NCBI GenBank assembly: GCA_964474695.1
Contig: CAYYTK010000010.1
Coordinates: 1-64,000 of the forward strand
Length of the DNA stretch: 64,000 bases
Reading direction: 5' to 3'
Origin: DAOUBP01 sp964474695
GTDB lineage: Bacteria > Chloroflexota > Anaerolineae > CG2-30-64-16
The translations under genes were made by a program, and so were the position numbers. How positions within the stretch are numbered: the first letter of the stretch is position 1; every line of letters starts with the position of its first letter. Positions 52,080-60,447 of this stretch are shown here, piece by piece. The notes below the pieces were generated by a model. That model was given only the letters and a program-made list of their open reading frames with translations. It had not been told where the DNA came from and did no database searches.

Positions 52080-52799
52080 TCATCTGCTCACCAGCGTGCC
52101 CACCGGTTGGCCTAACGCGGCCTGCTCCACGGTGTTCGGCTGCCATAGATTCAGAACGATAATGGGCAGGTCATGTTCCATGCAGAGGGTCAAAGCCGTG
52201 CTGTCCATGACGCCTACCCGCATGTTGAGCGCATCGATGTACGAGAGACGCTCGAAACGTTTGGCATCCGGGTTGTGCTTGGGATCTTTGTCGTACACAC
52301 CATCGACTTTGGTCGCCTTGATCAGCACCTCGGCATGGACCTCCATGGCGCGCAACGCGGCCGCGGTGTCGGTGGTGAAGTACGGATTGCCGGTGCCGGC
52401 GGCCAGCAGGATCACGTAGCCCTTTTCCAGGTGCCGGATGGCCCGGCCCCGGATGTAGGGCTCAGCGAAGCTGTGCATATCGACGGCAGTCATCACGCGC
52501 GGCTCAATGCCCACGCGGCGCAAGGCGTCTCCCAGGGCCAGGGCGTTCATCACGGTGGCCAGCATACCCATGTGGTCGGCCGTGGTCTGTTCCATGCCAT
52601 GCGCCTGGCCATCCTTGCCGCGCCACAGGTTGCCTGCGCCGATCACCACGGCGACTTCGGCGCCCAGATCGCGCAGGCGGTGAATCCTGCCTGCGACGAT
52701 GTCGGCCTGGTGCGGGTCGATGCCGAACCCTCCCTCACCGGCCAGGGCTTCGCCCCCCAGTTTGAGCAGAATGCGACGATAGCGGAGCGCAGCCACCAC
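52080..52799 (-). CDS. pyrH: UMP kinase
   Basis: PyrH phosphorylates UMP to UDP. GTG at 52799 (or GTG 52796) is chosen because TGAGG precedes it, it lies just after the tsf stop, and it gives the family N-terminus YRRILLKLGGEALAG. The protein of 239 residues has GIDPHQADIVAGRI, VVIGAGNLWRG, TADHMGMLATVMNALAL, AAGTGNPYFTTDTAAALRA and ATKVDGVYDKDPK, all typical of bacterial UMP kinases. It sits between tsf and frr as in many bacteria. Confidence 0.95.
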   Translation of the reverse strand: MVAALRYRRILLKLGGEALAGEGGFGIDPHQADIVAGRIHRLRDLGAEVAVVIGAGNLWRGKDGQAHGMEQTTADHMGMLATVMNALALGDALRRVGIEPRVMTAVDMHSFAEPYIRGRAIRHLEKGYVILLAAGTGNPYFTTDTAAALRAMEVHAEVLIKATKVDGVYDKDPKHNPDAKRFERLSYIDALNMRVGVMDSTALTLCMEHDLPIIVLNLWQPNTVEQAALGQPVGTLVSR

Positions 52800-52803
52800 A
52801 GCC

Positions 52804-53391
52804 TCAGTTACCGACTTCGAAACGGACGAAGCGCCGCACGACGATGTTCTCGCCGATCTTGGCAATCGTCTGGGTGATCAGGTCCTTGATCTTGATGCCT
52901 TCATCCTTGATGAACGGCTGCTCGAGCAGGACACCTTCCATGTAGAACTTGGCCAGCTTGCCGTCGACGATCTTTTCGGCCACATTGGCGGGCTTGCCTG
53001 CCGTCTCGGCCAGGGCCTCAGCCTTCATCTTCTCAACGATATCGGCCGGCACCTCTTCGATGCGCACCCACTTGGGCTGCGCGGCGACGACCTGCATCGC
53101 CAGGTCCTTGCACAAGGCCTGGAACTGCTCGGTGCGGGCGACAAAGTCGCTCTCGCAGTTTACCTCGACCAGCGCGCCGACTTTGCTGCCCATGTGCACA
53201 TAGTGGCCGATCAGCCCTTCTTTGGTCTCACGCTCGGCTTTCTTGGCCGCCACGGCCAGCCCTCGCTCCCGCAACATCGCCGCGGCCCGCTCAAAATCGC
53301 CGCCGGCCGCTTCCAGCGTCTTGCGACAATCCAACACCCCGGCGCCGGTCAGCGCGCGCAGGTCTTTCACCATCTGTGCAGTGATCTCCAC
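52804..53391 (-). CDS. tsf: Elongation factor Ts (short form)
   Basis: EF-Ts regenerates EF-Tu-GTP. GTG at 53391 is chosen because AAGGAG lies 6 bases upstream and the protein then starts VEITAQMVKDLRALTGAGVLDCRKTL. The 195 residues match the short form, with one dimerisation-type core domain. KEGLIGHYVHMGSKVGALVEVNCESDFVART is the Tu-binding core (split here). The C-terminus is LLEQPFIKDEGIKIKDLI. It follows rpsB by 10 bp. Confidence 0.96.
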   Translation of the reverse strand: MEITAQMVKDLRALTGAGVLDCRKTLEAAGGDFERAAAMLRERGLAVAAKKAERETKEGLIGHYVHMGSKVGALVEVNCESDFVARTEQFQALCKDLAMQVVAAQPKWVRIEEVPADIVEKMKAEALAETAGKPANVAEKIVDGKLAKFYMEGVLLEQPFIKDEGIKIKDLITQTIAKIGENIVVRRFVRFEVGN

Positions 53392-53401
53392 GAGTAACTC
53401 C

Positions 53402-54325
53402 TTAGTTTTCTGACGCCTGACTAGTTGCTTTCTCGTCCGCTTCGGCTTCCGTGTCCAGCCCTTCGGCCAGCTTAGCCAACACCGACGGCCCCAGCAGATC
53501 GTCGGACTCTTCCTCGATGACGCCAAAGTCCTCACGATCGAAGTAGTCGGAAGCAGTCGGCTTTTCAGCGGCGAGCTCGTCTTCCGGCGCGATTTGGGCC
53601 TCAGGAGCGGCAGCATGCGCTCTGTCGGCTTCGTCGACGGTGCGGAGCTCGAGGCCTTCGAGAATTGCATCAGCCATCTTGCCGGCCATCAACTTGATGG
53701 CACGGATCGCGTCATCGTTGGATGGGATGGGGTAGTCGATGGGATCCGGATCGCAGTTGGTGTCGACCATCGCGACGAGCGGGACATGAAGCTTGTTGGC
53801 TTCGGTGACCGCCAGCGATTCACGCATGACATCTACGATGAATACGAGATCCGGCAGGTGCGACATCGTGCGCAGGCCGCCGATACGATCGTTCAGGCGC
53901 GTCAGCTCATTGCGCAGCAACAGCGCTTCCTTCTTGGGCAGGCGGTCGAGCTCGCCGCGCTCGTCACGCTTCTCCAGCTCCGTCATGTAATCGACGCGCT
54001 GGCGAATGGTGCGGAAGTTGGTGAGAGTGCCGCCCAGCCAGCGCTGCGTGATGAACGGCATACCGCAGCGTTCGGCTTCCTGGCGGATCGTTTCCTGGGC
54101 CTGCTTCTTGGTGCCGACGAACAGCACCAGGCCGCCTGCGCGCACGGTGTCACGCACGATGCCGTAGGCGGTGTTGACCTGGCGCATGGTCTGCTGCAGG
54201 TCGATGATGTGAATGCCGTTGCGTTCCGTGAAGATGAAGGTGCGCATCTTCGGATGCCAGCGGCGCGTGCGGTGCCCGAAATGGACGCCCGCTTCCAGCA
54301 ACTGCTTCATAGAAATGACCGACAC
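53402..54325 (-). CDS. rpsB: 30S ribosomal protein S2 with acidic C-terminal extension
   Basis: S2 is needed for S1 binding and translation initiation. GTG at 54325 follows AAAGGAG by 8 bases; the second Met (MKQLLEAGVHFGHRTRRWHPKM) starts the conserved part. GTKKQAQETIRQEAERCGMPF, RWLGGTLTNFRTI and VPLVAMVDTNCDPDPIDYPIPSNDDAIRAIKL are canonical (split here). At 307 residues it is about 60 longer than usual because of an acidic C-terminal tail rich in Glu, Asp and Ala, as seen in some other phyla. It heads the operon rpsB-tsf-pyrH-frr-uppS-cdsA-MFS. Confidence 0.96.
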   Translation of the reverse strand: MSVISMKQLLEAGVHFGHRTRRWHPKMRTFIFTERNGIHIIDLQQTMRQVNTAYGIVRDTVRAGGLVLFVGTKKQAQETIRQEAERCGMPFITQRWLGGTLTNFRTIRQRVDYMTELEKRDERGELDRLPKKEALLLRNELTRLNDRIGGLRTMSHLPDLVFIVDVMRESLAVTEANKLHVPLVAMVDTNCDPDPIDYPIPSNDDAIRAIKLMAGKMADAILEGLELRTVDEADRAHAAAPEAQIAPEDELAAEKPTASDYFDREDFGVIEEESDDLLGPSVLAKLAEGLDTEAEADEKATSQASEN

Positions 54326-54476
54326 GAGCTATTCTCCTTTTCCGTTTTACTTCCGCCTGCACGGACACTGGGACCCGGGCGGCGCCAGGGCTTCTCAGCC
54401 GCGGCATTTTTCCAGGTACGGCCAGTCGAAATGCAGGCGTGCAGAATATGAGCCAGGCAAGCTGACTCGAAAGGCG

Positions 54477-54505
54477 ATTATAGCATAGCCGATGGGGGCG
54501 GGCAA
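54477..54505 (-). promoter_or_regulatory. rpsB operon promoter
   Basis: TTGCCC (54505-54500) and a perfect TATAAT (54482-54477) are separated by 17 bases on the minus strand. Initiation near 54470 gives a leader of about 145 nt, long enough for S2-mediated control, though I do not recognise the known S2 leader. Confidence 0.72.
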
Positions 54506-54554
54506 GTTACAAGGGTTGCCGTCCGAACTCTCATCCGACAGCGGACTCGAAATG

Positions 54555-54583
54555 TAGACAAACACGCGGGGCCGGGGTATAAT
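54555..54583 (+). promoter_or_regulatory. uvrB promoter
   Basis: TAGACA (54555-54560) and a perfect TATAAT (54578-54583) are separated by 17 bases, 33 bp before the uvrB ATG. It is divergent from the rpsB promoter. No LexA-type box was noticed. Confidence 0.75.
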
Positions 54584-54616
54584 CATTGAGATCGAACCTC
54601 TGTTCTGTGAGGCCCT

Positions 54617-57600
54617 ATGCCTGACTTCAAATTAGTGTCCGATTTCAAGCCGACCGGCGACCAACCGGAGGCGATTCGTCAGCTTGTGGCGGGGCTTCAA
54701 CAAGGCTACCACCACCAAACACTCCTTGGCGCAACGGGCACGGGAAAGAGCCTGGATGGCGCTGAGCCGATGTGCTGGGAAGAGAAGGTGGATGGCCGTT
54801 GGCTCCCACGCATTGGCCCCATCGGGCAATTTGTCGAGGAGCAATTGGCGGCATGCGTCAACGTCATTGAGCTTGACGACACCCAGATTGCCTTCTTCCA
54901 CAATGGAGAGCCGCATTTTCGCGCGTTAAGCTTCAATCCGCACACTGCGGCCGTGCAAGCGCAGGCGGTCACTGCTGCCATCCGGCATCGTGCGCCGCGA
55001 GTAATGTATCGTGTCACTACCGCCTGCGGCCGAAGCACGCTGCTCACCGGCGATCACAACCTGTGGGTGTTGAGGGATGGGTCTCTCCTCCTCTTGCCTA
55101 CCACGGAGATTGCCGCTGGCGATTGTGTTCCATTACCATCTGCGATTCCCGGGCCACAGGACGATCTGCTAACGCTCGATTTGATGTCCCTGCTCGGGGA
55201 GGAGCATCTTTTCGTGGCAGCCAATGAAGTCATGGCGGAGGCGGCAGCCAAAGCCGGGCGACAGATGCTCATGGAGGGCCTACGCGCGCATTACAAAGAT
55301 CCGACGCGGAAGGTCAGGGGAATCCTGCGTCATGCCCCCGATTCCCGCGTTCCCATAGGCGTTGTCAATGAGTTCCTGGATGTCACGAATCAACTCGATG
55401 GCGCGTGGGACGGACGGCGAGCACGCATTGCCGGTCGGCTGGATCGCTGTGCATTGCCTGCCGAATTGGCCGTCAGCGATTCTCTGCTGCGCCTGATCGG
55501 CTACTACATCGCTGAGGGCAACAGTCAGAGTGAGTATGGGTACTTTGTTTGGGCCAGTCGCCGTGATGTGATGCGAAAGGACTTTGAGGATTCTTTGACA
55601 TTGCTCGGCATCGCCTTCACGACGCGACCCAGTAGCGACTATCAAGTCTCTTCAACGCCCCTTGCTTTGCTGCTCAAGCATCTGGGCGGCTCAGTGGCGA
55701 GAGACAAGCATTTGCCGGATTTCTGGCCCCAGCTATCCGACCGGCAATTGGGACAGCTCCTGCGCGCCTACTTTGACGGTGACGGTACTGTTGAGCGCTG
55801 GAGCGCCGTGACCTGTGTCACGGCAAGTCGTCAACTTGCTTCAGACTTGTGCTACGCACTGCAACGTTTCGGCATCTGGGCGCGGATTCGCACCGTCTGG
55901 AAACGAGCGGTCAACAGCGCGCATGAAGGAGGGTGGTATTGGTCGGTAAGCGTTTCTGGCCAGGATAATCTACGTGCTTTTGCGCGTTCAGTCGGGTTCA
56001 GCGTCGAAAGCAAAGCCGAGGCGCTGACCGCTCAATGCCTGCGTAACGGAAATTCCAACGTTGATACCGTGCCCGGCTGCGGCAGCCATTTTCGCCACCT
56101 ACGTGAGTATATCGGCGCCAGCAACAACGAAGTGGCGCGCGTCACCGGCCTCAGCCGGGGGGCCATCCTTTTCTTTGAGCAGGGCAAACGCAACCCCACG
56201 CGCATGGCAGCTGCGCGCGTCTTAGAGGGGCTAAAGGCCATCGCGGAGCGAGACGCCCGTTGCGATCCGGATTGGTGGCGCGAATGGCGCGCGGTGAGGG
56301 CACTGTGCGAGCTGCATTGGACGCCGCTCCAGCACGTCGAACGAGTGGAGTACGACAAGCCCTACGTCTACGATATCAGCGTTGCTGAGAACGAGACGTT
56401 TCTTGCCGGGTTCGGTGGCATGTTTGTCCACAACACCTACGTCATGGCGGCGGTGGTTGAAGCGGTCAACCGCCCCACGTTGATCATGGCCCACAATAAG
56501 ACGTTGGCGGCGCAGCTTTACAGTGAGTTCAAGGAGTTCTTCCCGCACAACGCGGTGGAGTACTTCGTCAGCTACTACGATTACTACCAGCCGGAAGCCT
56601 ACCTCCCGCGCACCGACACGTATATCGAGAAGGACTCGCAGATCAACGAGGAGATCGATCGGCTGCGCCTGGCCGCCACTTCCGCGCTGCTGAGCCGCCG
56701 CGATGTCCTGATCGTGGCGTCCGTTTCGTGCATCTACGGCCTGGGCGATCCGGCCGAATACGGCCGGGTGACGGTCAAGCTGAAGCGCGGGGAGCGGGTG
56801 CGCCGCGACCTGGTGCTGCGCGAGCTGGTCGAGATCTTCTACGAGCGGAACGACCTGGAGCTGCGCCGCGGCAAGTTCCGGGTGCGCGGGGACACCCTGG
56901 AGGTCATGCCCGCCTACGCTGACCTGGCGTACCGGATCGAGTTCTTCGGCGATGACATCGATCGGATCACCGAGATGGATCCCCTGACGGGGCAGGTGTT
57001 GCGCCGGCCGGATGAGATCGAGATCTTCCCGGCCAAGCACTTCATCACGCCCCAGGACAAGCTGACCGAGGCGATCGGCATCCTGGAGCAGGAGCTCACG
57101 GATCAGCTCAAGGTGTTTCGCGATGCGGGCAAGCTGTTGGAGGCGCAGCGCCTGGAGCAGCGCACGCGTTACGACATCGAGATGCTGCGTGAGGTGGGCT
57201 ACTGCTCGGGCATCGAGAACTACAGCCGCGCGCTGGCGCTGCGGCCGCCCGGGTCGCGGCCGTTCACACTGTTGGATTACTTCCCGACCGATTGGCTGCT
57301 GATCGTCGACGAATCGCACATGACGCTGCCACAGGTGCACGGCATGTTCAACGGCGACCGGGCGCGCAAGACGGTGTTGGTGGATTACGGCTTCCGGCTG
57401 CCGTGCGCGTTGGACAACCGGCCGCTGCAGTTCGAGGAGTGGGAGACTTCGCTGAACCAGGTGATCTACACCAGCGCAACCCCTGGGCCGTACGAACGGC
57501 AGCATTCGAGCCAGATCGTGCAGCAGATCATCCGACCCACCGGCCTGGTGGATCCGCAGGTGGAGATCCGGCCGACCAAGGGGCAGGTGGACGACCTGCT

Positions 57601-58360
57601 GAAGGAGATCCGGGCGCGCACCGCGGTGGGCCAGCGCGTGCTGGTGACCACACTGACCAAGCGCATGGCCGAGGACCTGGCCGACTACCTTCAGGAGGTC
57701 GGCGTCAAGGTGCACTACCTCCACTCCGAGGTGCAGACCATCGAGCGCATCGAGATCCTGCGCGACCTGCGGCTGGGACTCTATGACGTGGTGGTGGGCA
57801 TCAACCTGCTGCGCGAGGGCCTGGACCTGCCCGAGGTCAGCCTGGTCGCGATCCTGGACGCGGACAAAGAGGGCTTCCTGCGCTCGGAGCAGGCGCTGAT
57901 TCAGACCATCGGCCGCGCCGCGCGACACCTGGACGGCAAGGCCATCCTGTACGGCGACAACGTCACCGACTCCATGCGCCGCGCGATCGAGGAGACCAAC
58001 CGCCGCCGCACCGTGCAGGAAGCGCACAATCGCGAGCACGGCATCGTGCCGGCCTCCATCGTCAAGGCCGTGCGCGACCTCACGCAGCGCGTGCAGGTCG
58101 AACGGGGGGCGCCATCTCCGCGCTGGAGCGGCGCGCCCGCGGTGGCCGAGTCCGGCCCCGAGTATCGCGCCCGGCCCACGGCTCTGCCCAAGGACGAGGC
58201 CGCGCGGCTGATCAAGGACCTGGAGAAGCAGATGAAGGCCGCCGCGCAGGCGCTGGAGTTCGAGAAGGCGGCCGCGCTGCGCGACGAGATCATCGATCTG
58301 CGCCAGGCGCTGCAGGCCCAGGACACGCGGCCGATTTGGGAGCAGTTACGGGATGCGTGA
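54617..58360 (+). CDS. uvrB: Excinuclease ABC subunit B with intein
   Basis: UvrB is the damage-verifying helicase of nucleotide excision repair. The 1247-residue precursor contains a 562-residue intein (residues 45-606). Removing it joins LLGATGTGK to TYVMAAVVEAV and restores the Walker A motif GATGTGKT, giving a 685-residue UvrB. The exteins have FVSYYDYYQPEAYLPRTDTYIEKD (beta-hairpin, split here), DESHMTLPQVHGM (DEAD-like motif), YTSATPGPYE, GINLLREGLDLPEVSLVAILDADKEGFLRS (split) and a C-terminal UVR domain. The host part is strongly conserved, so splicing is expected to be active. Confidence 0.96.
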   Translation: MPDFKLVSDFKPTGDQPEAIRQLVAGLQQGYHHQTLLGATGTGKSLDGAEPMCWEEKVDGRWLPRIGPIGQFVEEQLAACVNVIELDDTQIAFFHNGEPHFRALSFNPHTAAVQAQAVTAAIRHRAPRVMYRVTTACGRSTLLTGDHNLWVLRDGSLLLLPTTEIAAGDCVPLPSAIPGPQDDLLTLDLMSLLGEEHLFVAANEVMAEAAAKAGRQMLMEGLRAHYKDPTRKVRGILRHAPDSRVPIGVVNEFLDVTNQLDGAWDGRRARIAGRLDRCALPAELAVSDSLLRLIGYYIAEGNSQSEYGYFVWASRRDVMRKDFEDSLTLLGIAFTTRPSSDYQVSSTPLALLLKHLGGSVARDKHLPDFWPQLSDRQLGQLLRAYFDGDGTVERWSAVTCVTASRQLASDLCYALQRFGIWARIRTVWKRAVNSAHEGGWYWSVSVSGQDNLRAFARSVGFSVESKAEALTAQCLRNGNSNVDTVPGCGSHFRHLREYIGASNNEVARVTGLSRGAILFFEQGKRNPTRMAAARVLEGLKAIAERDARCDPDWWREWRAVRALCELHWTPLQHVERVEYDKPYVYDISVAENETFLAGFGGMFVHNTYVMAAVVEAVNRPTLIMAHNKTLAAQLYSEFKEFFPHNAVEYFVSYYDYYQPEAYLPRTDTYIEKDSQINEEIDRLRLAATSALLSRRDVLIVASVSCIYGLGDPAEYGRVTVKLKRGERVRRDLVLRELVEIFYERNDLELRRGKFRVRGDTLEVMPAYADLAYRIEFFGDDIDRITEMDPLTGQVLRRPDEIEIFPAKHFITPQDKLTEAIGILEQELTDQLKVFRDAGKLLEAQRLEQRTRYDIEMLREVGYCSGIENYSRALALRPPGSRPFTLLDYFPTDWLLIVDESHMTLPQVHGMFNGDRARKTVLVDYGFRLPCALDNRPLQFEEWETSLNQVIYTSATPGPYERQHSSQIVQQIIRPTGLVDPQVEIRPTKGQVDDLLKEIRARTAVGQRVLVTTLTKRMAEDLADYLQEVGVKVHYLHSEVQTIERIEILRDLRLGLYDVVVGINLLREGLDLPEVSLVAILDADKEGFLRSEQALIQTIGRAARHLDGKAILYGDNVTDSMRRAIEETNRRRTVQEAHNREHGIVPASIVKAVRDLTQRVQVERGAPSPRWSGAPAVAESGPEYRARPTALPKDEAARLIKDLEKQMKAAAQALEFEKAAALRDEIIDLRQALQAQDTRPIWEQLRDA
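54749..56434 (+). mobile_element. UvrB intein with LAGLIDADG homing endonuclease
   Basis: The intein starts at Ser (SLDGAEP, block A) and ends MFVHN before a Thr +1 residue. Block B is TLLTGDHNLW with Thr and His. The LAGLIDADG blocks are LLRLIGYYIAEG (intein residue about 246) and LLRAYFDGDGTV (about 337), both retaining the acidic residue, so the nuclease may be active. Block F/G is YVYDISVAENETFLAGFGGMFVHN (split: YVYDISVAENET, then FLAGFGGMFVHN). A helix-turn-helix-like segment (NNEVARVTGLSRGAILFFEQ) lies between the nuclease and the C-terminal splicing block. Confidence 0.95.
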
Positions 58361-58415
58361 GGCGTGGTGCGTGAAACGCGAGGCGTGAAATGTGGTGCGT
58401 GATGATGTGGCGTTT
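58361..58415. repeat. GGCGTGAAACGCG-type short repeats after uvrB
   Basis: GGTGCGTGAAACGCGAGGCGTGAAATG units fill the start of the 115-bp spacer. They resemble the GTGCGTGGTGCG units in the hisC insertion. A TATACT near 58420 may be the -10 box of the next gene. Confidence 0.55.
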
Positions 58416-58475
58416 GTGATATACTGTGGTTGATCTTAAACCAATGGTGATGGTTTGCAGGCAAGGAGAACTCTC

Positions 58476-59360
58476 ATGCCGGGGCAGCGAAGCGATTACA
58501 AGGAGCCACTATCCAGGTATTGGCGTAAGGTCACGTCTGAGGAGCTTGAGTTCTATCGGACGAGGTTTTACCCGCTACAGGATCGCGTCTTCGAGATTGC
58601 CAGCCTTTACGACGATGCGATTTACCTCACCGGCGGCACCGCGCTGGCCCGCTTCTTCTTCGAGCATCGGATTTCTGAAGACCTCGATTTCTTCACGCTT
58701 GGCGACGATCTGCAGCGCATCGCCACGGACTTGATCGCCCGGCTCGAAAGTCGCGGGATGACGGTGCAGGTGGAACGGCTGGCAGTCTACTTTGCCCGGT
58801 TTTACGTCGTTGAGGATGATGTGCAGCTCAAGGTTGAGTTTGCGCGAGAATATCACCTCGTTGAAAACCTGGTCAAAACGGCGCACGGCATCTTCGTTAA
58901 CAGCCTGGCAGACATCGGCGCCAACAAGATCAGCGCCTTCGAAGATCGCGCCGAGATCAAGGATATCGTTGACCTGTTCTATATCACCCAACGGCTGCCC
59001 CTGGCGCGGTTGTTCGAGCTGGCCGATATCAAGCGCGTGCCCGTAGCCTATGAGAACCTGCTGGCCGTCAACGCCCAGGGGATCACGGGCCGGGTGCTCC
59101 TCACCGGCGAACTCGCTGAGGCGGAAGTGGGTCGCTTCCTCGATGTATTGAAGCGAGACGTCGAGCTTGAGGTTAAAAAAAAAGAGCGTTTGGCCGCCAG
59201 TAAGGTCCCGCAACTGACTGCCCGGCTGCTGTGGGATTTTCCCCGTGATGAACGGGGCGTCACCTCCGTCTCGCTGCCGGTCCTGAAACGCCGGGCGCGC
59301 CAGCTTCCACTGCCCGAACGCGCGGCGCTGCTGAAGGCGCTTCGCGCAGGGGGAATGTAG
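58476..59360 (+). CDS. AbiEii-type nucleotidyltransferase
   Basis: The 294-residue protein has the AbiEii/AbiGii toxin-type nucleotidyltransferase core: LTGGTALARFFFEHRISEDLDFF (about 52-74, split here) with the G-G-T-A-L and the S-x-D-x-D metal-binding pair. KVEFAREYHLVE gives the third Asp/Glu region, and DIGANKISAFEDRAEIKDIVDLFYI is the conserved block typical of the family. AAGGAG lies 7 bases before ATG 58476. No AbiEi-type antitoxin gene is adjacent. The next operon starts after its own promoter. Confidence 0.86.
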   Translation: MPGQRSDYKEPLSRYWRKVTSEELEFYRTRFYPLQDRVFEIASLYDDAIYLTGGTALARFFFEHRISEDLDFFTLGDDLQRIATDLIARLESRGMTVQVERLAVYFARFYVVEDDVQLKVEFAREYHLVENLVKTAHGIFVNSLADIGANKISAFEDRAEIKDIVDLFYITQRLPLARLFELADIKRVPVAYENLLAVNAQGITGRVLLTGELAEAEVGRFLDVLKRDVELEVKKKERLAASKVPQLTARLLWDFPRDERGVTSVSLPVLKRRARQLPLPERAALLKALRAGGM

Positions 59361-59409
59361 TCCTCTGAATCGTGCGGATCATCAATCTGGTACAGGCATC
59401 CGGCGTGTC

Positions 59410-59438
59410 TTGACAGTCTGTGATTACTATTATATATT
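59410..59438 (+). promoter_or_regulatory. Promoter of the HTH/PIN toxin-antitoxin operon
   Basis: A consensus TTGACA (59410-59415) and TATATT (59433-59438) are separated by 17 bases. The segment is AT-rich compared with the surroundings. Confidence 0.82.
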
Positions 59439-59470
59439 CAAGTTATCTCAAGATCATCGAGAAGAAGCGT

Positions 59471-59956
59471 ATGGCTGAACTGTTGAGCATACAGGAAGTC
59501 GCCCGGATCACCGGCTTACACGAGATTACCATCCGCCGTTACATCCGTTCGGGCAAGCTGGAGGCCGTGCGGATCGGCCGGCGGATTCGCGTGCGCCGCG
59601 AGGCTTTGGACAGGATGGTGAAACCGATGCACCTTCAACCGGAGCCGGAGTCTGATCTTCAGAGCGAGCTTTATCTCAAAGAGAGCACCGGGGTGTATGA
59701 GGCGGCTGTCCAAAGCCCACCCGTCGAGACGATGCCGGAAGTCGTCGGCCGCATCACTCTGCAATTGCTCCAGTTGCCGGCCGAGGATGTCTCCATCATT
59801 GAACGGCTTGTAACTCAGCTCAGGCAGCAGCGCTTACATAACACGGCCCGATTTCTCGCATCGTTCGGCGCCTGGCGCGACGAGCGTCCTTTGGAAGCCA
59901 CGCTGGCCGATATCCATGAGACCCGTCGTTCGCGAACGGAGCCACCCGCGCTATGA
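59471..59956 (+). CDS. Excisionase-type HTH antitoxin
   Basis: The 161-residue protein starts with an excisionase/MerR-like DNA-binding domain: LLSIQEVARITGLHEITIRRYIRSGKLEAVRIGRRIRVRREALDRM (residues 4-49, split here). A long hydrophilic middle is followed by a C-terminal segment rich in Leu and Arg that probably wraps the toxin. It overlaps the PIN-domain gene by 4 bp (ATGA). Antitoxins of PIN toxins are more often AbrB or Phd types; HTH_17-type partners are less common. It should repress its own promoter at 59410. Confidence 0.84.
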   Translation: MAELLSIQEVARITGLHEITIRRYIRSGKLEAVRIGRRIRVRREALDRMVKPMHLQPEPESDLQSELYLKESTGVYEAAVQSPPVETMPEVVGRITLQLLQLPAEDVSIIERLVTQLRQQRLHNTARFLASFGAWRDERPLEATLADIHETRRSRTEPPAL

Positions 59957-60354
59957 GGTTTCTGCTGGATACCGACACCTGTGTATTCTGGCTGCGCGGC
60001 CGAGCGGCGGTTCAGGCCCAGGTAGCCGTTGTCGGTCCAGAAGAGATCAGCATTTCGGTGATTGCGCTGGCTGAGTTGCGCTACGGGGCCGATTGTTCTG
60101 CTCAGCCTGAAACCAACCACCGGGCCATAGATGACTTCGTCAGCGGTGTAACTGTGTTGGGGGTCGACGCAGAAATCGCCCGCCTATTCGGCGTCATCAA
60201 GGCACAGTTACGCCGCCAGGGGAACCTGATCGAGGATTTCGACCTTTTGTTGGCAGCCACGGCATTGGTCAGCGGCCTCACCCTCATCACCAATAATATA
60301 TCTCACTTCGGCCGCGTCCCAGGCCTCACCCTCGATAACTGGGCACAAACCTGA
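59953..60354 (+). CDS. PIN-domain ribonuclease toxin, VapC family
   Basis: The 133-residue protein is a VapC-type PIN domain. The acidic residues are Asp6 (FLLDTDTCVFWL), Glu at about 40 (ALAELRYGA), and Asp at about 96 and 98 (IEDFDLLLAATAL), followed by the C-terminal LITNNISHFGRVPGL block. VapC toxins cut tRNA or rRNA; the target here is unknown. It is coupled to the HTH antitoxin by an ATGA overlap. Confidence 0.9.
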   Translation: MRFLLDTDTCVFWLRGRAAVQAQVAVVGPEEISISVIALAELRYGADCSAQPETNHRAIDDFVSGVTVLGVDAEIARLFGVIKAQLRRQGNLIEDFDLLLAATALVSGLTLITNNISHFGRVPGLTLDNWAQT

Positions 60355-60378
60355 CGTATTTTCGAGATCCATCGCCCC

Positions 60379-60407
60379 TTCTCAGTTTTTTGCCCTGATG
60401 GTAGAAT
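60379..60407 (+). promoter_or_regulatory. Candidate promoter of the topoisomerase gene
   Basis: TTCTCA (60379-60384) and TAGAAT (60402-60407) are separated by 17 bases, 41 bp before ATG 60448. The -35 match is weak. Confidence 0.4.
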
Positions 60408-60447
60408 ATGGTAAGTTGTAGTGACACTTCTGTCAGGAAAATGGTCT

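Noticed and set aside
56231..58039. 602-codon minus-strand frame inside uvrB
   Set aside because: It is antisense to conserved UvrB domains, with no ribosome-binding site or family motif.
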